A DNA stretch of 64,000 nucleotides from Dehalococcoidia bacterium. GTDB taxonomy: Bacteria > Chloroflexota > Dehalococcoidia > Lucifugimonadales > UBA1123. The notes beneath the pieces were generated by a model. It was not told where the DNA came from, searched no databases, and saw nothing but the letters and a program-made list of their open reading frames with translations. The position numbers and the translations under genes were made by a program. Shown in pieces: positions 9,544 to 17,701 of the stretch. The stretch lies in the NCBI GenBank assembly GCA_009838465.1, contig VXRN01000017.1, forward strand, positions 1 to 64,000. Reading direction: 5' to 3'. Numbering within the stretch: position 1 is the stretch's first letter; every line of letters begins with the position of its first letter.

Positions 9544-9640
9544 AGGGGTTCACGTTTTCGGAGACTTTTGTTTACCCCCATTTGGTGGTAACGTGGCGGT
9601 TGAGTGTCGGCTACCCCTGGCTTACTATGCCCCACCTCCA

Positions 9641-9706
9641 CCCCTGGGTTCCCGCCTTCGCGGGAACGACGGTGGTTATGCAAGGGTGTCCTTTCGTGGG
9701 AATGAC
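9641..9706. repeat. Repeat A core with a partial second copy
   Basis: In the purD-purE gap, CCCCTGGGTTCCCGCCTTCG continues into GCGGGAACGACGG. Twenty bases later a partial copy, CTTTCGTGGGAATGAC, follows. The arrangement resembles tandem, decaying REP units. Confidence 0.65.
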
Positions 9707-9746
9707 TACAATAAATCAAGATTACAGAAGATAACGAGGTAAAGAG

Positions 9747-10205
9747 ATGCCGCTAGTAGGTGTATTGATGGGCAGCAGTTCGGACCGTGGGGCGATGGAG
9801 CCTACGTCGGAAGTGCTGGAACAACTGGGAATCAGCCACGAAGTCGAGGTCATGTCGGCACACCGGACGCCGGACAAGGTGCGTGAATACGGTATGTCGG
9901 CGAGGGATCGCGGCGTCGAGGTGATAATCGCGGGCGCGGGCGGCTCGGCCGGACTGCCGGGCGTACTGGCGTCCTGGACTACACTGCCGATAATCGGCGT
10001 GCCTATCCCGTCCAGCGACCTGGAAGGAATAGACGCGCTGTACGCAATCGCGCAGATGCCACCCGGAATTCCAGTGGCGTGTGTCGCGGTGGGCGAGTGG
10101 GGAGCGCGGAACGCGGCCTTCCTGGCGGCTGAGATACTGGGAGGAAAGCACGAAGGCATACGGAAGGCTTACGACGACTATCGGGAGGGGCTGAGGAATC
10201 GGTAG
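9747..10205 (+). CDS. purE: N5-carboxyaminoimidazole ribonucleotide mutase
   Basis: Rearranges N5-CAIR to CAIR in purine synthesis. The 152-aa class I PurE shows the signature VLMGSSSDRGAMEP at the N-terminus, the conserved VMSAHRTPDKV near residue 40, IAGAGGSAGLPGVLAS near residues 62-77, and IPVACVAVGEWGARNAA. purK was not found nearby. It lies between purD and purB in the same direction but with repeat-containing gaps of about 200 and 140 bases on either side. Confidence 0.96.
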   Translation: MPLVGVLMGSSSDRGAMEPTSEVLEQLGISHEVEVMSAHRTPDKVREYGMSARDRGVEVIIAGAGGSAGLPGVLASWTTLPIIGVPIPSSDLEGIDALYAIAQMPPGIPVACVAVGEWGARNAAFLAAEILGGKHEGIRKAYDDYREGLRNR

Positions 10206-10249
10206 TCTGAATGGATGAGAGGGTCTCCAATCCGAAGTTGACCCTACCC

Positions 10250-10281
10250 CACTCCTAGATCCCCGCTTTCACGGGAATGAC
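10250..10281. repeat. Repeat A core, decayed
   Basis: ATCCCCGCTTTCACGGGAAT in the purE-purB gap is a mutated form of the TTCCCGCCTTCGCGGGAA palindrome. Confidence 0.5.
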
Positions 10282-10345
10282 GGTGGTATCTTCTCATGGG
10301 ATGACAGCAGAGTAAGCGGATACGCTACGTACGGAGTATGAGCAG

Positions 10346-11638
10346 ATGATAGAGCGATATGCCCGGCCTCGTATGAAGCAGGTCTGGTCGGACGAAAATA
10401 AGTATGACAAGTGGCTGCTGATAGAGCTTGCGGTGTGCGAGGCTTGGACCGAGGCGGGAGTCATTCCCGAAGAGGACATGGAGAAGTTGCGCGTCGCCAC
10501 ATACGACATCGAGAGGCTGAACGAGATTCTGAGCGTCACGAAGCATGACATGACGGCGTTCCTGGGGTCTATGACGGAGCAGCTTGGCCCTGAGGGCAGA
10601 TGGCTGCACCTGGGTCTCACTACAAGCGATGTGTGGGATACGGCCACAAGCCTCCAGATGGTTGACGCGGCGGACGCTCTCGGCGACGAGATAGATAGCT
10701 GCATCGAGGTACTCGCCACTCGCGCCCGGGAACACAAAGACACGCTGATGATGGGACGCACGCACGGCGTTCACGCCGAGCCGATCACGCTGGGGCTGAA
10801 ACTCGCGCTGTGGTGGGACGAGATGCGGCGGAACAAGGCGCGGCTGACCCACGCCAGAGAAGACATAGCAGTCGGCAAGATCTCGGGGCCAGTTGGCACT
10901 CATGCCACAGTTTCGCCGGAGATCGAACAGATCGTTTGCGGCAGGCTTGGCCTTGCGGTGGCGCCGGTATCCAACCAGGTGATACAGCGCGACCGGCACG
11001 CCAATTTCGTAACGACGCTGGCGGTTATAGCAGCCTCCCTGGAGAAATTCTCCACCGAGATACGGGGACTCCAGAGGACGGAGATACGAGAGCTGGAAGA
11101 GCCGTTCTCAGAAGGGCAGACGGGTTCGTCATCCATGCCTCACAAGCGCAACCCGGAGCTTACAGAGCGGGTTTGCGGGTTGGCGCGGCTGATCCGGGGA
11201 CACTCGGTCACCTCGCTGGAGAACGTGGCCCTGTGGGGTGAGCGGGACATTAGTCATTCGTCGGCGGAGCGGCTGATACTGCCCGACTCCTGCATGGCGC
11301 TCGACTACATCCTGAACCTGTTCACCGGCGTGGTCGCCGGTATGAGAGTCTATCCGAAGCGGATGGAAGAGAACATGGAACTCACGCGCGGGCTACTGTT
11401 CTCCCAGAGGCTGATGCTTACGCTAATCGAAAGGGGCATGAGCCGGGAGGACGCATACAAGACGATGCAGAAGAACGCTGCGCTCACCTGGGATGCGGAC
11501 GACGACTTCCGAGAATTGGTTCGCAATGACTCGATTGTGCGGGAGCGGCTGGATTTGGAAGAATTGGACAAGATATTCGACTACGGATACTACGTCAGGT
11601 TCGTTGACGACGTATTCGAGCGCGTGGGACTCAACTGA
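10346..11638 (+). CDS. purB: Adenylosuccinate lyase
   Basis: Cleaves SAICAR to AICAR plus fumarate, and adenylosuccinate to AMP plus fumarate. The 430-aa protein belongs to the fumarase/aspartase superfamily. The signature loop SSMPHKRNPELTE is near residues 262-274, the general-acid region GRTHGVHAEPITLG is near residue 138, and TTSDVWDTA is near residue 91. The N-terminus MIERYARPRMKQVWSDE is typical. It is followed 27 bases later by purC, so the two are probably co-transcribed. Confidence 0.97.
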   Translation: MIERYARPRMKQVWSDENKYDKWLLIELAVCEAWTEAGVIPEEDMEKLRVATYDIERLNEILSVTKHDMTAFLGSMTEQLGPEGRWLHLGLTTSDVWDTATSLQMVDAADALGDEIDSCIEVLATRAREHKDTLMMGRTHGVHAEPITLGLKLALWWDEMRRNKARLTHAREDIAVGKISGPVGTHATVSPEIEQIVCGRLGLAVAPVSNQVIQRDRHANFVTTLAVIAASLEKFSTEIRGLQRTEIRELEEPFSEGQTGSSSMPHKRNPELTERVCGLARLIRGHSVTSLENVALWGERDISHSSAERLILPDSCMALDYILNLFTGVVAGMRVYPKRMEENMELTRGLLFSQRLMLTLIERGMSREDAYKTMQKNAALTWDADDDFRELVRNDSIVRERLDLEELDKIFDYGYYVRFVDDVFERVGLN

Positions 11639-11665
11639 CAGAATCTTCAACACAGGGAGAGGCCA

Positions 11666-12547
11666 ATGACACTTACGACCATTCACGAAACAAACCTGCC
11701 CAATCTAATGTACCGAGGCAAAGTCCGGGATACCTACCCTATTGACGACGAGACACTGCTGATGGTGGCGACGGACCGCATTTCGGCATTCGACGTGGTT
11801 CTGCCGACTGGGATACCGGACAAGGGCGCGGTTCTGAACGGCATATCCGCGTTCTGGTTCGAGAAGACCTCGCACCTGGTACCGAATCACCTGACAGAGA
11901 TGGCCGTTGATCGTCCAGACCTGGATATACCGGACGAGATTGCCAGGCGGGCGATGCTTGTGAAGAAAGCCGACCGCATTGACGTGGAGTGCGTGGTGCG
12001 CGGCTTCATCACAGGATCGGCGTGGTCTGAGTACCGGAAGTCGGGCACGGTTCAGGGCAAGCCCATGCCCACGGGCCTGAGAGACGGCGACCCGTTCCCG
12101 GAGGTGCTGTTCACTCCGACTACGAAGGCTGAGGTCGGCCACGACGAAAACATGAGCTTCGAGGAAGTGGCTGACATGGTGGGCCAGGAAATGGCGGAGC
12201 GTCTGCGGGACACGACGATAGAGGTATATGAGTACGCGAGGGACTACGCGCAGGAACGGGGCATCATCATAGCGGACACCAAGCTGGAGTTCGGGACGAT
12301 TGACGGCGAACTCATCCTGATTGATGAGTTGCTGACGCCGGATTCGAGCCGTTTCTGGGACGCTGAGGGGTACGAGCCGGGCAAGTCGCAGCCGAGCTAC
12401 GACAAGCAGTTCGTGCGGGACTGGCTGGACGACGCCGGTTGGGACCATGAGCCGCCCGCGCCCGAATTGCCGGATGATGTGGTTTCCAGGACAACCGAAC
12501 TCTACGCCGAGGCGTATGTGAAATTGACCGGGATGGAGCTGAAATAG
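11666..12547 (+). CDS. purC: SAICAR synthetase (phosphoribosylaminoimidazole-succinocarboxamide synthase)
   Basis: Condenses CAIR with aspartate using ATP. The 293-aa length is that of the longer, yeast-like form and not the ~240-aa E. coli form. Landmarks are YRGKVRDTYPI near residues 17-27, ATDRISAFDVVLP near residues 36-48, ECVVRGFITGSAW, and IADTKLEFG followed by LIDELLTPDSSRFW. A GGAGAGG ribosome site precedes ATG 11666. It follows purB directly, and a repeat B unit lies just beyond its stop. Confidence 0.97.
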   Translation: MTLTTIHETNLPNLMYRGKVRDTYPIDDETLLMVATDRISAFDVVLPTGIPDKGAVLNGISAFWFEKTSHLVPNHLTEMAVDRPDLDIPDEIARRAMLVKKADRIDVECVVRGFITGSAWSEYRKSGTVQGKPMPTGLRDGDPFPEVLFTPTTKAEVGHDENMSFEEVADMVGQEMAERLRDTTIEVYEYARDYAQERGIIIADTKLEFGTIDGELILIDELLTPDSSRFWDAEGYEPGKSQPSYDKQFVRDWLDDAGWDHEPPAPELPDDVVSRTTELYAEAYVKLTGMELK

Positions 12548-12569
12548 CATAATTGATTCTCAGAGGGAC

Positions 12570-12604
12570 ACCCTCACCCTAGCCCTCTCCCTGAGGGAGA
12601 GGGG
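12570..12604. repeat. Repeat B core
   Basis: The palindrome CCCTCTCCCTGAGGGAGAGG with the leading CCCTCACCCTAG occurs just after the purC stop. It is the same core as at position 1 but lacks the spacer and second block. Confidence 0.7.
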
Positions 12605-12647
12605 ATTTTCGATCATTTGACGGTGAGATCTTCGGTCAAAGGTGGAT

Positions 12648-13292
12648 ATGTCAACAGCATCCAATCGTTCAAGCAGAAGAATGACGCCGACACAGGCGCG
12701 GGCCGCCCGCAGGCAGCGACGACAGCGGCGCAGGCGTGTACTGAGGTATGCGGGTGGAGTCGCGGTGACTCTTGTAGCCGGTGCTCTGATACTCTCGCTG
12801 TTCCTGCCGGGACTGCCGCTGGATACACTCTTCCGGAGCGGGACGCCGGACGGCCCCGGGGTCCGCATGGAGGACCAGGGACGCGAACACGTCGCTCCAA
12901 CCGAGGAACACCCCGCCTATAATTCTTATCCGCCGACTTCGGGATGGCACTACAACGTGCCTCTCGCGCCCGCGAGGTGGGGGTTCCACGACGAAGTGCT
13001 GGAAGACGAGATACTTCTGCACAACCTGGAACACGGGTATGTGAACGTGCACTATGACTGCCCGGACGGCTGCGACCAGCTTGTGGCGCAGTTGGGCGAG
13101 CTAGTACAGGAAGGGGTTGACAGGGGCGGAAAGCTGCTGATGAGTCCGTATCCGGGCATGGACAGTCGAATCGCTCTGACAGCGTGGAACTTCATTGACC
13201 AGTTCGATGAGTTCGACGAGGACAGGATCAGGGCATTCGTGAATGCGCATGAGAGTTCGCCGAACGCGCCCGAATGGAACGTCCAAAGGTAA
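12648..13292 (+). CDS. DUF3105-family membrane-anchored protein
   Basis: A basic N-terminal stretch rich in RRQRR is followed by a single membrane segment, VLRYAGGVAVTLVAGALIL, near residues 31-49. The extracytoplasmic part shows DUF3105 marks: HPAYNSYPPTSGWHYN, the LLHNLEHGYVNVHYDC segment with conserved His and Cys, and a closing helical region. The family's function is unknown; conserved His/Cys residues hint at metal or redox chemistry. GTG 12642 is an alternative start. purS begins 3 bases after its stop, so this protein is embedded in the purine run without an obvious metabolic link. Confidence 0.83.
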   Translation: MSTASNRSSRRMTPTQARAARRQRRQRRRRVLRYAGGVAVTLVAGALILSLFLPGLPLDTLFRSGTPDGPGVRMEDQGREHVAPTEEHPAYNSYPPTSGWHYNVPLAPARWGFHDEVLEDEILLHNLEHGYVNVHYDCPDGCDQLVAQLGELVQEGVDRGGKLLMSPYPGMDSRIALTAWNFIDQFDEFDEDRIRAFVNAHESSPNAPEWNVQR

Positions 13293-13295
13293 CCG

Positions 13296-13544
13296 ATGTT
13301 TCTAGCGAAGGTCTATATAAGCCTGAAGCCGAGCGTCAACGACCCGCAGGGGTTGACGATACGGAGCGGGCTTCACCAGCTAGGGTTCGACTCGGCGCTG
13401 GACGTAAGAGCCGGGAAGTACATCGAGATACGGGTTGATGAGGACGAGGAGTCTGTAGCGCGAGAACGGGTATCGGAGATGTGTCGCCAGCTACTAGCGA
13501 ATCCAATCATCGAGGATTTCAGGTTCGACCTGGATGCGGTCTAG
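13296..13544 (+). CDS. purS: FGAM synthase subunit PurS
   Basis: PurS is the small subunit of the three-part formylglycinamidine synthase (PurS-PurQ-PurL) and channels ammonia between subunits. The 82-aa protein has FLAKVYISLKPSVNDPQG at the N-terminus, LGFDSALDVRAGKYIEI in the middle, and LLANPIIEDF near the end, as in the family. It starts 3 bases after the DUF3105 gene. purQ and purL, usually directly downstream, are not in this window; a repeat B copy and the convergent histidine operon follow instead. Confidence 0.93.
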   Translation: MFLAKVYISLKPSVNDPQGLTIRSGLHQLGFDSALDVRAGKYIEIRVDEDEESVARERVSEMCRQLLANPIIEDFRFDLDAV

Positions 13545-13602
13545 GCGCAGAATCTCGCGCCACACTTTCTTCTGGAATCCTGTTTAGAGGAGAAAGTAGT
13601 TC

Positions 13603-13705
13603 ACCCTCACCCTAGCCCTCTCCCTAAGGGAGAGGGGATCCGTTGATCGGATTTCGTAGATGACTGGATGTCTGCCTACCCTTGCGAGCCCTCAAAGGAG
13701 AGGGG
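13603..13705. repeat. Long intergenic repeat B, copy 2
   Basis: Aligns from end to end with bases 1-105, including the non-palindromic spacer with TTGATCGGATTTCGTAGAT. It lies between the convergent purS and hisB genes. Confidence 0.75.
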
Positions 13706-13745
13706 ACTCTTGCAGCACGTGACCAGCGGCAAATATCAACACGGA

Positions 13746-14351
13746 CTATTCGGTGATGGTGCCTTTTGTGCTGGGAACCTGCCCTACCCTTCGCGGGTCG
13801 TATTCCAAGGCTGTACTGAGCGACCTCGCCAAGCTCTTGAAGATGGCCTCTGCCATGTGGTGATTGTTGACGCCGGACAGAAGCCGAACGTTCAAGTTGA
13901 ATCTTCCTTCACGGGCGAATGATTCCAGGAAGTGTCCGACCAAATCGCCGGGCAGACCTCCCATGTCGCTGTCGCCTATCTCGGCATCTATGACAGCGTA
14001 GCCCCGACCGCTGAAGTCCACAACCGTGAGGGCGAGGGTCTCGTCCAGGGGTATGTATGTATGTGAGGCCCGGCGAATTCCAGCGCCGTCGCCCACCGCT
14101 TCAGCCAATGCTCTTCCGAGTACGATGCCGAGATCTTCGACCAGGTGGTGAAATCCAACCTCAGTGTCGCCACTCGCGACTATGTGGAGGTCAATGAGGC
14201 CGTGCCTGGACAGTTGGGCGAGAAGGTGAGCAAGCATCGCGTTGACCACATCCAGCTCGTACTCGCCCGTCCCATCTATGTTCAACCGGACGGAGATCTG
14301 GGTCTCGGCGGTGTTTCGCTCGAGCTTGGCTATCCTGGGAGCGGCAGTCAT
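13746..14351 (-). CDS. hisB: Imidazoleglycerol-phosphate dehydratase
   Basis: Dehydrates imidazole glycerol phosphate to imidazole acetol phosphate in histidine synthesis. The 201-aa single-domain enzyme has RNTAETQISVRLN at the N-terminus, the metal-binding GFHHLVEDLGIVLG near residues 68-81, SHTYIPLDE near residues 97-105, and a second metal site, GVNNHHMAEAIFKS, near the C-terminus. Its start overlaps the hisC stop by 4 bases. It is the last gene of the hisZ-hisG-hisD-hisC-hisB run. No phosphatase domain is fused. Confidence 0.96.
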   Translation of the reverse strand: MTAAPRIAKLERNTAETQISVRLNIDGTGEYELDVVNAMLAHLLAQLSRHGLIDLHIVASGDTEVGFHHLVEDLGIVLGRALAEAVGDGAGIRRASHTYIPLDETLALTVVDFSGRGYAVIDAEIGDSDMGGLPGDLVGHFLESFAREGRFNLNVRLLSGVNNHHMAEAIFKSLARSLSTALEYDPRRVGQVPSTKGTITE

Positions 14352-15442
14352 TGGGCAATCTCCGTGACGGCGTTCAGGAAGGCCGCGTTTTCGTCGGGCG
14401 TCCCTATGGCGACGCGGAAGCAGTCTCGCAGCCTGTCGGAGCCGAATTTTCTGACGAATACGCCGCGCGAGGCAAGCCCGTCAACCATGGACTGCGCGTC
14501 TTCCGTGCGGTCCATCTGGCAGAGGATATAGTTGCCCTGGGAAGGCCAGGGCTTGATGCCGTCAATTCCGGCGAGGTTCTGGAAGAGGGATTCGCGATCA
14601 TCCACGATCTTCTGGACGTTGCCGAGAAGGTACTCGCTGTCCTCCAGGGAGGCGATTGCGGCGGCTTCGGCAGCGGCGTTGACGTTGTAGGGCTGCTTGA
14701 TGTCGATTATGTGGTTTATGAGGCCGCTGCCCATTATTCCGTATCCGATGCGGAGTCCGGCAAGTCCGGCCCACTTGCTCATGGTACGCAAGACTACGAG
14801 GTTGTCGTACTCGCCAATCAAGTTGCCGACGGTCTCCTTGCTGAATTCGTAGTAGGCCTCGTCAATTACAACGATGAGGCCGGTATCGAGGAGGGCGCGA
14901 ACCTGATCTTCAGAGGCCATGTTGCCTGTGGGATTATTGGGAGAGCTTACGAAGATAATCTTGGTCTTGTCGTCAATAGCCTCACGGACGGCCTGTACAT
15001 CTATTTGAAACAGTTCGTCGCGCTGTATCAGCCGGAGTTCGCCGCCGGCTATTCGGGCGCAGAAGGCGTACATGGCGAACGTGGGCTCGCAGTCGAGGAT
15101 GGCGTCGCCCGGCTCGATGAACAGCCTGAAAAGCAGGTCTATGAGCTCGTCGCTGCCCGCGCCGGCGATTATGTTCTCGGTTGGAAAGCCGGTGTACTCG
15201 GACAGCGAGGCGCGCAGTTTGCGCTGGAAGGGATCGGGGTAAATGTGCATCGGAGTCCGCGACAGGGCCTCTGCCGCTTTTGGCGAAGGGCCATAGGGAT
15301 TTTCATTGCCGTTGAGTTTGACGACCGATTCAGCGGATATTCCGGCCTGCTCTGCGAGGACTTCGGGTGGGTCAACAGGTTGGTATGTCTGAATAGAGGC
15401 CAGATGGGGCCTGATTAACTTTTCTACTCGGTCTTCAGGCAT
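14348..15442 (-). CDS. hisC: Histidinol-phosphate aminotransferase
   Basis: PLP enzyme that makes histidinol phosphate from imidazole acetol phosphate and glutamate. The 364-aa class I/II aminotransferase shows KLNGNENPYGPSP near residues 38-50, GAGSDELIDLLFR, VSSPNNPTGN, VIDEAYYEFS, and the PLP lysine in RTMSKWAGLAGLRIGYG near residue 219. Its stop overlaps the hisB start by 4 bases. A 175-base gap with a repeat B relative separates it from hisD upstream, so an extra promoter or a processing site there is possible. Confidence 0.95.
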   Translation of the reverse strand: MPEDRVEKLIRPHLASIQTYQPVDPPEVLAEQAGISAESVVKLNGNENPYGPSPKAAEALSRTPMHIYPDPFQRKLRASLSEYTGFPTENIIAGAGSDELIDLLFRLFIEPGDAILDCEPTFAMYAFCARIAGGELRLIQRDELFQIDVQAVREAIDDKTKIIFVSSPNNPTGNMASEDQVRALLDTGLIVVIDEAYYEFSKETVGNLIGEYDNLVVLRTMSKWAGLAGLRIGYGIMGSGLINHIIDIKQPYNVNAAAEAAAIASLEDSEYLLGNVQKIVDDRESLFQNLAGIDGIKPWPSQGNYILCQMDRTEDAQSMVDGLASRGVFVRKFGSDRLRDCFRVAIGTPDENAAFLNAVTEIAQ

Positions 15443-15469
15443 GTCGGTCTCCTGAGTTGTAGCGACTTC

Positions 15470-15548
15470 ACCCCCATCCTAACCTTCCCCCATCAAGGGG
15501 GAAGGGATTTTGTCCACCCTATGGGACCTCAAGGGAGAGGGGACTCTT
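15470..15548. repeat. Repeat B relative in the hisC-hisD gap
   Basis: Contains CCTTCCCCCATCAAGGGGGAAGG as a palindrome, abbreviated here as CCTTCCCCC/GGGGGAAGG. A downstream CTCAAGGGAGAGGGGACTCT block matches the second block of repeat B copy 2. The variant palindrome also occurs at 41744-41828 and 42921-42978. Confidence 0.6.
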
Positions 15549-15617
15549 CCGAATCAGTGAGCGTAATGTTAGTTCGGGGATATTTTCAGATAGACAGGAT
15601 ACTAAACGAATTAGACA

Positions 15618-16940
15618 TCAGGCGAGTTCCTGGCGTATTTCGGCGGCCTCGGCGTGGGCGGTCAGGCCCTCGGCGCGGGCTATGACAGCGGCGGTCTGTG
15701 AGAGATCCATGGACTCGGCATCATCGAGAGCAATTACCGGAATCGTCTTCAGGAATTTGTGTACGCCAACACCTGAGTTGAACCTGGCAGTGCCGGAGGT
15801 CGGCATAACGTGGCTGGGTCCGGCAACGTAGTCTCCCAGGACTTCGTGGGAGAACTCTCCCAAGAACACGGCGCCGGCATTCTTGATCTTCCCTACCCAG
15901 GACCAGGGGTCGCGGACGGCGAGACACATATGCTCAGGCGCGAATAAGTTGGCGAGATGGATGGCCTGCTCAGTGGTCTCGACCAGTGCGATAGTGCCCT
16001 GCCCTTCGACGGAGGCCCTGGCGACGGACTCTCTACTGAGCCTTCTGAGCCTCGTTTCCACTTCACGCGCTACCTGTTCGCCGAGCGGCTCGGACGTGCA
16101 TACGAGCACGGGTCGCGCCAAGGCGTCGTGCTCGGCCTGGGCCAGCAAATCCGCGGCACAGAGTGTCGGGTTCGCGGAGGAGTCGGCAATAATCAGTGTT
16201 TCCGTCGGCCCGTACAGGCCATCTATACCGACGTCGCCGTAAACGAGCTTCTTGGCGAGGGTTACGAACAGGTTTCCCGGACCGCAGACCATGTCCACCG
16301 CCGGAACGGATTCGGTGCCGTAAGCCATGGCCGCTATGGCCTGCGCTCCGCCTATGGCAAATACCCTGTCAACCCCGGCTATGCGAGCGGCGGCAAGTAC
16401 AACCGGGTCAGGCAGCCCGTCAGACTTGGCAGGAGAGCAGAGAATGATCTCCTCCACTCCCGCAACGCGGGCGGGTATAGCGGTCATAATGGCCGTAGAG
16501 GGGAGCGGCGCGCTGCCACCCGGAATGTACACCCCTACCCGTTCACATGGACGCACCAAGGCCCCATATCCTGCCGCGAAGTCCATCCAGTCGTTCGTCA
16601 TCGAGGATTGATGGTAGTCGCGGACACGCTCCGCGGAGGTGGCCAACGCATCCAGAACGCGCTCATCCACCGAATCGGCTGCGGCCGCGACGATGTCAGG
16701 GTCAACTTCGATCAGATCATGTTCGGAGCCCTCAATGAGCAGTGAGAGGCGTCTTATCGCTTCGTCACCATTCTCTCTAACGTCCTCGACTATGCGGGAG
16801 ACGACTTCCAAGGGAGTGAGTCGCTCACCGAACATCCTCTCCGAACTATCCAGAACGGCTTCGGGAACGCTGGACAGATCGAGCCGTCTGCTTTCGGACA
16901 GAACGACGCGACTTTTCTCATAACCTTTAACGAATCTCAT
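15618..16940 (-). CDS. hisD: Histidinol dehydrogenase
   Basis: Zinc- and NAD-dependent enzyme that oxidises histidinol to histidine in two steps. The 440 aa fit the family. Motifs include YIPGGSAPLPSTAIM, CGPGNLFVTLAKKLVYG, TETLIIADSSANP, LLAQAEHDALA (zinc ligand region), NLFAPEHMCLAV with catalytic Glu/His, and AGPSHVMPTSGTARF. Its ATG overlaps the stop of the phospholipase C-like gene by 4 bases, so it is translationally coupled to a gene with no histidine role. Confidence 0.96.
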   Translation of the reverse strand: MRFVKGYEKSRVVLSESRRLDLSSVPEAVLDSSERMFGERLTPLEVVSRIVEDVRENGDEAIRRLSLLIEGSEHDLIEVDPDIVAAAADSVDERVLDALATSAERVRDYHQSSMTNDWMDFAAGYGALVRPCERVGVYIPGGSAPLPSTAIMTAIPARVAGVEEIILCSPAKSDGLPDPVVLAAARIAGVDRVFAIGGAQAIAAMAYGTESVPAVDMVCGPGNLFVTLAKKLVYGDVGIDGLYGPTETLIIADSSANPTLCAADLLAQAEHDALARPVLVCTSEPLGEQVAREVETRLRRLSRESVARASVEGQGTIALVETTEQAIHLANLFAPEHMCLAVRDPWSWVGKIKNAGAVFLGEFSHEVLGDYVAGPSHVMPTSGTARFNSGVGVHKFLKTIPVIALDDAESMDLSQTAAVIARAEGLTAHAEAAEIRQELA

Positions 16941-17698
16941 GACAAATAATCCCTGAGGGAAGCGACAATGGTCTCGACCGCCTCATCACGAAACTGTGTA
17001 ACGTGAGAGCGCGGTACATGGTCGTAAAGCGCATCCAATGATTCATCAACTGACTGAACGAAATGCTCGGCATAGGTATAAGCAGGGTGACTCTCGTCGC
17101 CCGCGGATATTCTTCTCGCCATGAATCTGAGTCGCTCCCAGGAAAAGCCGCCTGACATCACGCGCGCGACCCATTCCTTCCATTCTTCAAGGTCTTCCTG
17201 CGGCAGGAATTCTATGTGGACATTGGCGGGATCGGCATCCATGCCTTCCACAGAATCCTTGACTTCATCCCATGCCGTCCTGTCGAAGTCCAATTGAAGG
17301 GCCCGATCCCATATCTTGGCCATGGCATCGGTCTCGAAGGAGCCCGGCTTGCCAAAAAAGGGCCTGAACATCTTCACGATGTACGACTCGTCAGCGATGA
17401 GATGGGTAATGTACCCGGCTATGAAGGCCCTCATGGGACCGTCGTGCTCCGCCGCGTCCATCAACTCAGGGTGAGCGATGAACATGGCTTCGACGCCAGT
17501 GCCAATCGTCTCAAAATCAAGTTCTACGAAGTGGTACTCGGAACGAGCGCGCTTCGTCAGCGCGCGAATATCGGGAGAGGTCGAGCCGAGGTAGAAGTAA
17601 CCGAGATTTGAGTCCAAGTCAGTATGGCGCATTTGGTCGGCGGCTGAAATCGCAAGCTGTATGTGGGTGGGTAGATTGGGCATGAAGTGACTTGTCAA
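16937..17698 (-). CDS. Zinc-dependent phospholipase C-like family protein in the his operon
   Basis: The 253-aa protein resembles the zinc-dependent phospholipase C/S1-P1-like helical family (PF00882-type). It has PNLPTHIQLA near residues 7-16, YLGSTSPDIRAL near residues 32-43, EYHFVELDFE, and FIAGYITHLIADESY near residues 90-104, with His and Asp at the usual metal positions. No signal peptide is evident, so it is probably cytosolic. It lies 3 bases after hisG and overlaps hisD by 4 bases, tightly inside the histidine operon. Its substrate is unknown; operon placement may reflect convenience of expression and not function. Met6 is an alternative start. Confidence 0.72.
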   Translation of the reverse strand: MTSHFMPNLPTHIQLAISAADQMRHTDLDSNLGYFYLGSTSPDIRALTKRARSEYHFVELDFETIGTGVEAMFIAHPELMDAAEHDGPMRAFIAGYITHLIADESYIVKMFRPFFGKPGSFETDAMAKIWDRALQLDFDRTAWDEVKDSVEGMDADPANVHIEFLPQEDLEEWKEWVARVMSGGFSWERLRFMARRISAGDESHPAYTYAEHFVQSVDESLDALYDHVPRSHVTQFRDEAVETIVASLRDYLS

Positions 17699-17701
17699 CC
17701 C

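Noticed and set aside
14351-15418. A 355-codon open frame opposite hisC
   Set aside because: It mirrors the hisC reading frame exactly, and hisC has all its catalytic motifs. The frame is an antisense shadow.
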